A stretch of 64,000 nucleotides of DNA from Ancylostoma caninum (Eukaryota > Nematoda > Chromadorea > Rhabditida > Ancylostomatidae). Shown here in pieces: positions 58,383-64,000 of this stretch. The translations under genes and the position numbers were made by a program. How positions within the stretch are numbered: position 1 is the stretch's first letter; each line of letters opens with the position of its first letter. A model generated the notes under the pieces. The model worked only from the letters and a program-made list of their open reading frames with translations, did not search any database and was not told where the DNA came from. Where the stretch lies: NCBI GenBank assembly GCA_037903475.1, contig JBAJFG010000011.1:1-64000 (forward strand), in the 5' to 3' direction.

Positions 58383-58515
58383 CATTCTCGAACGCAATTG
58401 TCTGTCTTCTTGAAGAGTTTCAAACAGATTCTATGGTGGTAACAGAGGTAGACGATCTCAATAATTGTCAACATACTCGCTCCGAGAAAAAGATCGAGGG
58501 CTCCTCCAATGTCAC
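58383..58515 (-). CDS. Paralogue TM2 exon with Gly-to-Asp change
   Basis: Reads DIGGALDLFLGASMLTIIEI then VYLCYHHRICLKLFKKTD, with acceptor CCTTCCAG and donor GAATG/GTATGT. The fourth Gly of GGALGLF in the other copy is Asp here (codon at 58493-58495). The rest of TM2, including GAS, is unchanged. Confidence 0.9.
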
Positions 58516-59298
58516 CTGGAAGGTCAAAACTTTAGCAGTAGAATAACACAGAATTCTGAGACCCATGGTTGGGTGTGCTGGTTAGATTTTCTTACGTATT
58601 CCTTTCTTCACAGCGGAACCGATTCCCTTAAGTGGGCCGACCTAACCAGTCAATAGTTAGTTCTGGGGCAAGTACCTCTTAACTGCTTAGGAATAGTCTG
58701 GTTGAGAGAATCGTTAACCTCAGGAATAGATCTTTCTAAACAGTTTCAGTCTAAGCGAATAGTTGTGGAGTCCCCTTTTTTCCATCTGACACCGGCGGAA
58801 CCTTCATGTTCCTGGAGCAGATCCCCTGTGATCCGATTGCGGTGACGGGGCAGGTGACAAAACGACAAGCCTGTCACATCAAAACTAATGAACTGCTGAG
58901 GGTTGAAGATAGTAAAGTGTACCACATCTGGAAATGGTGCACACCTGTGCTGTCCAGTAGGCGTGTTAGGTGCACAAAAAATCACATATGGCGCTATGGG
59001 AGACGAGTACAAAAGTTTGAGTACAGTAGAGACGAGTACAAAACCCTGTAACTTGTCGGAGTGAAGACTAAGGAAGAAGCGAGTCACTACCACTCCATGA
59101 CGTCATCATCGGAATTCAGCGATTTGATGACCGTCTAATGAAACTCATGATCGGTGCCAACATGTAAAAAATGCGCTTTTCCTTAAAATGTGTGCTATGA
59201 GTCGGGAGCTTCAGTAGAGTTAAGTTTCCTGGAACCTAATCTATGAGCAAATGATTGCGGTTTCGAAAGAGATTCCATCATTGTGATCAGCGATTTAA

Positions 59299-59547
59299 AT
59301 GAACATTCTTGGAGCAAAAAAAGGCCAAATGGGTGCAGCAAAAGTAGTGTCAAACGCCGCTAGTTCTATCTTCATTAGGGCAGGACTTCCCAACGTATAT
59401 TTTATTCTCAATATTGTCATCATTTTCTTCGCACTGCTTCCAGTTTTTATAGCCATATGTCAATGTTTACTAAAATACTACATCTACAAAGTCCGAATAC
59501 GAAGTCAGCTGCCATCTGTTAAAAAAAAGCTCATTCGTGCAATTTAG
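59299..59547 (+). CDS. Small membrane-protein ORF nested antisense in paralogue intron
   Basis: A single-exon ORF of 82 residues begins MNILGAKKGQMGAAKVV. It has an amphipathic start (residues 1-30), one long hydrophobic region that may cross the membrane once or twice (VYFILNIVIIFFALLPVFIA, about residues 33-52, running into ICQCLL), and a basic end (YKVRIRSQLPSVKKKLIRAI). It lies between the TM2 and pre-TM2 exons of the minus-strand channel, on the opposite strand. No homologue is known to me. It may be a nested gene, an exon of a larger gene, or chance. Confidence 0.35.
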   Translation: MNILGAKKGQMGAAKVVSNAASSIFIRAGLPNVYFILNIVIIFFALLPVFIAICQCLLKYYIYKVRIRSQLPSVKKKLIRAI

Positions 59548-59615
59548 AAATTCATGCATCAACACTCCGCTAGGGAGGAAGCACATGCCCATACCCACGG
59601 GGAGAGATCCGGTTG

Positions 59616-59634
59616 GGGGGGGGGGGGGGGGGGA
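59616..59634. repeat. Poly-G tract
   Basis: An uninterrupted run of about 18 G. Similar tracts occur near 1265 (G10), 8480 (C10) and 28470 (G13). Such runs can form quadruplexes and are prone to sequencing error. Confidence 0.85.
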
Positions 59635-59829
59635 AGGGCTTGTGCTATGCTAAAAGTATAGGGATCAGGCATGTGTGGAAGCAAAATTTCAAATCCCATG
59701 AAACGTAAAACGGGAAACAAAAGGCCAAAAATGGGCGGAAAACGGAAAGCGTAAAACGGTGACAATTGCATTGTAGCCTCATACTTCTGTTGAGTTGGAA
59801 AAAAAGCCTACATCATCATCCTATGCAAA

Positions 59830-59910
59830 AGTGTGCCATTGCAGAGGAGTCGAACTATCGACGGATTCCACGATGAACAAGCCTCTTGGCCACTAGGCCA
59901 TTGTCAACAA
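59830..59910 (-). other. tRNA-like sequence, probably SINE head
   Basis: The minus strand reads TGGCCTAGTGGCCAAGAGGC (A-box) and ATAGTTCGACTCCTC (B-box) at tRNA-like spacing. The arms beyond do not form a clean seven-pair acceptor stem, so I do not call a functional tRNA. It is different in sequence from the SINE at 22.9 kb. Confidence 0.45.
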
Positions 59911-60016
59911 TCTGTGTGATTAACGGTTTCCAATCAAGAATGTAGTGTGGGTAATGATCTTATTTGCATTTCCTGTACCTCCTCATGAACGAAGGTCGAC
60001 ATGTGCACTCGGAGCG

Positions 60017-60083
60017 CGGTTGTGTCTGCGAAATTGCCAGCGAAATCGGCAAAATTTCTCTGGCAATTTCGCCGACACAACCG
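60017..60083. repeat. 24-bp-arm hairpin
   Basis: Arms CGGTTGTGTCTGCGAAATTG and the inverse CAATTTCGCCGACACAACCG, plus CCAG/CTGG inside, pair with one mismatch around a 19-nt centre. It is probably a small foldback element in the paralogue intron. Confidence 0.85.
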
Positions 60084-60873
60084 GCACCCCTGGGTACATC
60101 TTGCTGAGGAATTCGCAAGATGTCTGCGTCTAGCTTTACTACGCGCTCTTTCACGCACGCTGACCAATTGGGCTTACCGCTAAGTCAGCGCCATGCGATC
60201 TCGTCCTCGAGATGTCGATGAAAGCTCGACATTCGCTCCAGCTTAGATGCCAGTTTTCAATGCAAGTTTGATTACAGACTATACCACATCGAGAACAGCA
60301 TATTTCTAAAAGTCATGTTTGGCAGTTAATTGGCACTTAATCGGGGCTTACACCTCAGATGAAGATGGCAGTTTCGATCAAATCACTGCCGCCCCAGAAG
60401 TTTCAGAAGAGTGGTGAAATAGCCTGGGAAAGAGAAGCGGATGAAGGTGATTGAACAAAAACAACTGTCATGATAACTTTACGTGCGATGCTCACGCGAG
60501 CATTCTTCAATGTCATTGATGAGCGTTGCGTGCTTAGAAAACAGGACACAGAAACAGCAGGAATCTCAGGACTTTCCCTTCATCCATCCGCAGTCCTCAG
60601 AATTTGGACATACTGCGGATTGTTTTCACTGATTTTCATAACCTTGATTTTGCAATTGCACTCAATTTCTGCCAGCTGAGCTTAGTAAGCTGGCTCTCAG
60701 GTGCAGATATAATATAGATATAATTCCTTGATGGTTCCCTTTGCCACCGCGAAACAGAAACCCAGACCCCGTTTACTTTTAGTGTAATTTTGCTCCTTTC
60801 ACAGTGGTTCACATCTGTTTTGCTATTTCGACGGTAACTTGGAAACGGTCGACACTCTGAGATGAGCACTCAC

Positions 60874-61199
60874 ATGCAAGGCTCCAGAAGCCGTAGGTTT
60901 TATCTTGACTCCAACGCTCCAAATGCATTTGGTGAACAAATACGTTGACCATCGCGAAGTTGTCGCTGCAAGAAGCGTAGTAAGCGACCTCAGGAACAAG
61001 TGAAAGTTACTCAAAGGAATTATACGCTCCAGTCAAGTTTTTCATGCGTTGCATGAATGATCATTCAATGCAAAAAACAAATAACGTTGAATTCAGTAGA
61101 AACACACATATTATAAGCGCACCTGACGAAATTGGATCCAAATTTGAAGTTCTCTAAATACTCGGTCAACTCCTTTTTGAAAAGATTCGTATACGACGA
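60874..61199 (-). CDS. Paralogue exons: end of insertion and pre-TM2
   Basis: Exon 61123-61199 encodes SSYTNLFKKELTEYLENFKF. Exon 60874-60965 encodes SDNFAMVNVFVHQMHLERWS then QDKTYGFWSLA, with acceptor CTTCTTGCAG and donor GCAT/GTGAGT. Lengths (77 and 92 bp) and phases equal those of the plus-strand gene. Differences are few and conservative (LQQ to VHQ, DRT to DKT). Confidence 0.88.
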
Positions 61200-61272
61200 C
61201 TGAAACTAGCAAGCAGCAAGTGTATGAGATGAGATACAAACGTGAATAAGAAAACATAAATAATTGACAAAC

Positions 61273-61737
61273 CTGAAGCTCGCGATACAAGCGTTTGAAA
61301 TCCTTCAACGTTTCGTACGCTAACTTTTTAACATCCCCTACAGTGCAGTTATACATATCGGTGACGATGTTCTTGAACTTTTCTTCATTCGCATCACTGA
61401 CACCATCGAAGAATAAGAGAGCGCCGGCCTGAAATGGATCCACTGAGGCACGCTTGCTACGGTGGATTAACATCCCGACAAACAGATAGACACGCACACG
61501 CTTTCGGAGATATTAAGTAAAGCAAACCGTGCATACGGCTGTGGCATGTTCATCCCACCATAAACGAAAACTACTTCCAAAGATTGCTTACATGTCATAT
61601 TTTCACACTTAACTTACCTTCACTGCGGTGCCGTCTTGGACGTAGTTCTGGAATTTCGGCCAATATTCGTTCTCTATCTCCAAGATTACCTTGTACAAGG
61701 AGTGTTCCAAGTCGTGAGCGATTGGTTGATACCATCC
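61273..61737 (-). CDS. Paralogue exons: helical insertion, distal part
   Basis: Exon 61618-61737 encodes GWYQPIAHDLEHSLYKVILE then IENEYWPKFQNYVQDGTAVK. Exon 61273-61428 encodes AGALLFFDGVSDANEEKF and NCTVGDVKKLAYETLKDF. The intron between them is 189 bp, versus 3.6 kb in the plus copy. Confidence 0.9.
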
Positions 61738-61739
61738 CT

Positions 61740-63450
61740 TAACAACTCAAGAGGCATAGAACTCAAACCACAGACTATAGTGTTAAAAGTGTCTTAAATG
61801 TTGATATTTGAGGTTGAATAGAAAGTAACGTTAACGTTAGGTCGGTGCAAAAACCATTTTTCATTGCAGTGTTGGTGCAGAAGTTTTCTGATTCATCTAA
61901 TCACCTAAGGGGAAAGTTGTAGAACTTTTGTAGAAAATTTCATCATCTTTTGAAACAGCTTTTCCACTATAAACAATATCCACATTCCTGTTAAACTTCG
62001 AAAGTAATGGAGTAATGGAGGCTGTGTAGGTTTTTCTAGAGTTGACGACACCAAACGGATGGTAATTATCAAAAAGGTAATAATATTCAAAACAACATAT
62101 CTAGTTTAGTCGTCAGACCATACCTCCTGTGGGTAAAAAGAGGAGATTGAAAAAGCTGGACGATTAGATGCCACGCAAACTGAACAAATACTAGATCCAT
62201 CCTTCTTAAGTGATTTGCTTCCCGCTCTCGTAGAGAAGAAATTGCGACCAAATACTCTCTTAGTGAGATATGGTGAAGGATAGATTTTCTACGGCAACAA
62301 AAATTCCTTGCTCAACAGCTCGACGAGGAAGGACACACCGAAAACCGCTAGAAACCGAAACAACACCAAATGAACGTCACGGCGCATTTATTGTGATCTG
62401 CTGCAGGAATCGTTTACTGTAGTTTATTGAACTGTTTTTCGCCTTGAAAGTAAACAGGGCAGTAAATCGGTAACTTCGCTGTGTGAGCTCGGTGTTGCTC
62501 ATCAAAATGGATCCTATACTCCCACACAGCAACGTTCAGCAACATCGCACACCCCAAACAGTCCACCGGCTGGAACAATCACCTCTGGCTCATACGCTAT
62601 GATCAAAAAACCCCTTGTCCATCGTCTACCACTTCCTCAAACAACTAGGCGAATTTGTCCGTGTGAATTTCTCCGAGAATTGAAGTGGTATCGAAATTGG
62701 CTTCCGGCCCTTCGCCGCTCCTGGCAGCCCCATTCGAGTCACACGACGGTCCGGCAACATCTAATTTATCGCACAAGATTTGCAAACTATAAAGATTCTG
62801 AGCTCCATAGGAAAAATCAATTTTGACGCGAGATAGAGCCTCATTTGGAGCGAATTAGGGTATTCGGATGTAGAGGCCAGAAAAAGCGCAACATTTTTGA
62901 ACAAACCTAATACTTCTGAGTAGCTTTACTTCTGAAAATACGACCGTTTGCACCTTTCTTAAGTGCACCTTTCTTAAGGTATCATCTGATTTTGACAAGG
63001 ACAAGTGTCGTTTGCAAAAAAATTCTCTCACACCACTCATTGATAGACCCCTTTGCTGCAATATATTAGGTTTAACGTTCGACAGTAAGTTCGTGCGATT
63101 TTTTTCAGAGCAGGGCCTCCTCACGGAGGAGTCATGACACCGCAGGTTAAGTTTAAAATTTTCGAGTAGACATAAGCTGAATGGCTGCAATCGAGGGAAA
63201 TATCGAATCTCTGATCGATGACAATATAGAATCTGCTGTAAAGCTTCATCGCTTTTGTTCTGAAATTATTTTTGAAGTATTTGACATCACTTATTCAGTT
63301 TAGAATTATTGTTGAACATTGTCTCGGAAAGTTCAGCAGTCCAACTCTCCTTTCTGTTAGGAGCTCTTTTCCCTACATTGTTCCCTTACCCCCTCTAACC
63401 ATCCATTCTGCGATCTTCAGTGCACTGCTAGATTGCTAAGCGTTACCTAC
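61740..63450. other. Paralogue intron, 1.7 kb
   Basis: No gene is supported. The plus-strand ORF at 62599-62826 and the minus ORF at 62855-63190 have no motif. A GC-richer patch at about 62480-62770 could be a decayed insertion. Confidence 0.45.
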
Positions 63451-64000
63451 TTCTAAGAAATCGTCCTCAAAGAAATGACGCATTTGTTTGGATTGCATTT
63501 TCTCCGCCCATACACGACGTTGTAACCTCCCTGTCTCATACTAAAACGCACAAGATTGATCATTGCACAGAGTCTAGAGTTCATTTACCAAGAACTTAAC
63601 TGTGCCATCAACTCAACAATGCGATCCATCCTGACCACGTCCGCAAGCACAGCGCCTTCGTACGTGGATGGCGTAAACAGTCTCCACATCTTTTCAACCT
63701 GCAAAATGCAGAAGATTTCACAGTATTCTGTCACAAGAAAGAAAACACTGTTACCGTTTCTTCAACATGTTGTAGCTTTTCAAGTGCTGCATCTACCCGA
63801 TCGCCGTAGTATCTTTTCACATCTCCTATACTTTTAAAGCTGTTTGGATTAGCTTTCTGAGCTTCCGGATCAATCAGCTGTAGAATGTTATCTGCCACTA
63901 AGGTTAAGCTAATTAAAATAGTTTGACCAGAAACGCTCACGAAAAAGAGCTGACTGGCGCGTTTTTCTTCGCTATATGTCGGGCGTCCTTCCATTGCGGT
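63451..64000 (-). CDS. Paralogue exons: helical insertion, proximal part
   Basis: The edge exon (63941 to beyond 64000) encodes TAMEGRPTYSEEKRASQLFF. Exon 63755-63877 encodes LIDPEAQKANPNSFKSIGDV and YYGDRVDAALEKLQHVEET. Exon 63600-63698 encodes MWRLFTPSTYEGAVLADVV. Exon 63451-63540 encodes YETGRLQRRVWAEKMQSKQM. The donor of exon 63600-63698 reads CACAGTTAAG instead of CAG followed by GT, so either the donor is lost or the frame shifts by one. Confidence 0.88.

Larger units (their letters stand above)
56040..64000 (-). pseudogene. Second DEG/ENaC paralogue, partial, probably decaying
   Basis: Minus-strand exons at 63941->64000, 63755-63877, 63600-63698, 63451-63540, 61618-61737, 61273-61428, 61123-61199, 60874-60965, 58383-58515 and 56040-56081 correspond in order to exons 14-22 and 27 of the plus-strand gene. 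Internal exon lengths are identical. The 5' half lies beyond the window. Damage: the donor after 63698-63600 lacks one base, a conserved Gly before the filter is Asp, counterparts of tail exons 23-26 were not found, and an early TAA ends the tail. Most exons remain open and conserved, so it is either a young pseudogene or a short-tailed gene with an assembly error at one base. Product if functional: a channel subunit. Confidence 0.75.

Overview
The window reads as genomic DNA of a clade V nematode, probably a parasitic strongylid such as a hookworm. That placement is inference. It rests on a multi-exon ion-channel gene with short introns bounded by nematode-style splice acceptors, TTAGGC-type telomere-like tracts, Tc1/mariner elements and many TA-flanked foldback elements. 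No rRNA operon, CRISPR array, prokaryotic operon or confident functional tRNA is visible. Most of the DNA is intron or dispersed repeat.

Regions: 0-9 kb has no gene I can defend. It holds a cluster of TTCGAATA palindromes (about 0.94-1.2 kb), short TTAGGC-like tracts (5.1 and 5.4 kb) and a 573-bp TA-flanked foldback element (7.09-7.66 kb). From 9.2 to 13.3 kb there are two related minisatellite arrays (59-bp and about 50-bp units). Two copies of a GC-rich hairpin element at 9.78 and 13.80 kb have stems that differ by compensating changes. From 13.3 to 24.2 kb there are transposon remnants: a 957-bp TIR element, a 302-bp foldback, a tRNA-derived SINE and a decayed mariner.

From 24.3 to 46.56 kb on the plus strand lies one large gene that I could join exon by exon with matching phase. 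It encodes a degenerin/epithelial sodium channel (DEG/ENaC) subunit of about 1,068 residues. TM1 (24.6 kb), the cysteine-rich extracellular domain (29.1-29.5 kb) and TM2 (42.77 kb) are recognisable. Between the conserved CLPPCE motif and the pre-TM2 segment it carries roughly 340 extra residues, predicted by eye to be mostly helical and charged, spread over about ten exons. Its introns are loaded with foldback elements, minisatellites and GC-rich repeats, and two introns appear to use GC-AG boundaries.

A second, partial copy of this channel lies on the minus strand from beyond 64.0 kb down to 56.04 kb, convergent with the first. Its exon lengths match the first copy exactly wherever I aligned them, but it shows signs of decay: a one-base loss at a splice donor, a Gly-to-Asp change at TM2, and an early stop in the tail.

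The 46.6-56 kb space between the pair holds a nearly complete mariner (49.49-50.76 kb), a truncated sister mariner (52.2-52.86 kb) and a CR1/Jockey-like LINE. The 5' part of the LINE is inverted relative to its reverse transcriptase, as in twin priming. A small single-exon membrane-protein ORF (59.3 kb) sits antisense in an intron of the second channel copy.

All coordinates of splice sites were read by eye and checked by phase arithmetic, not by software or transcript data.
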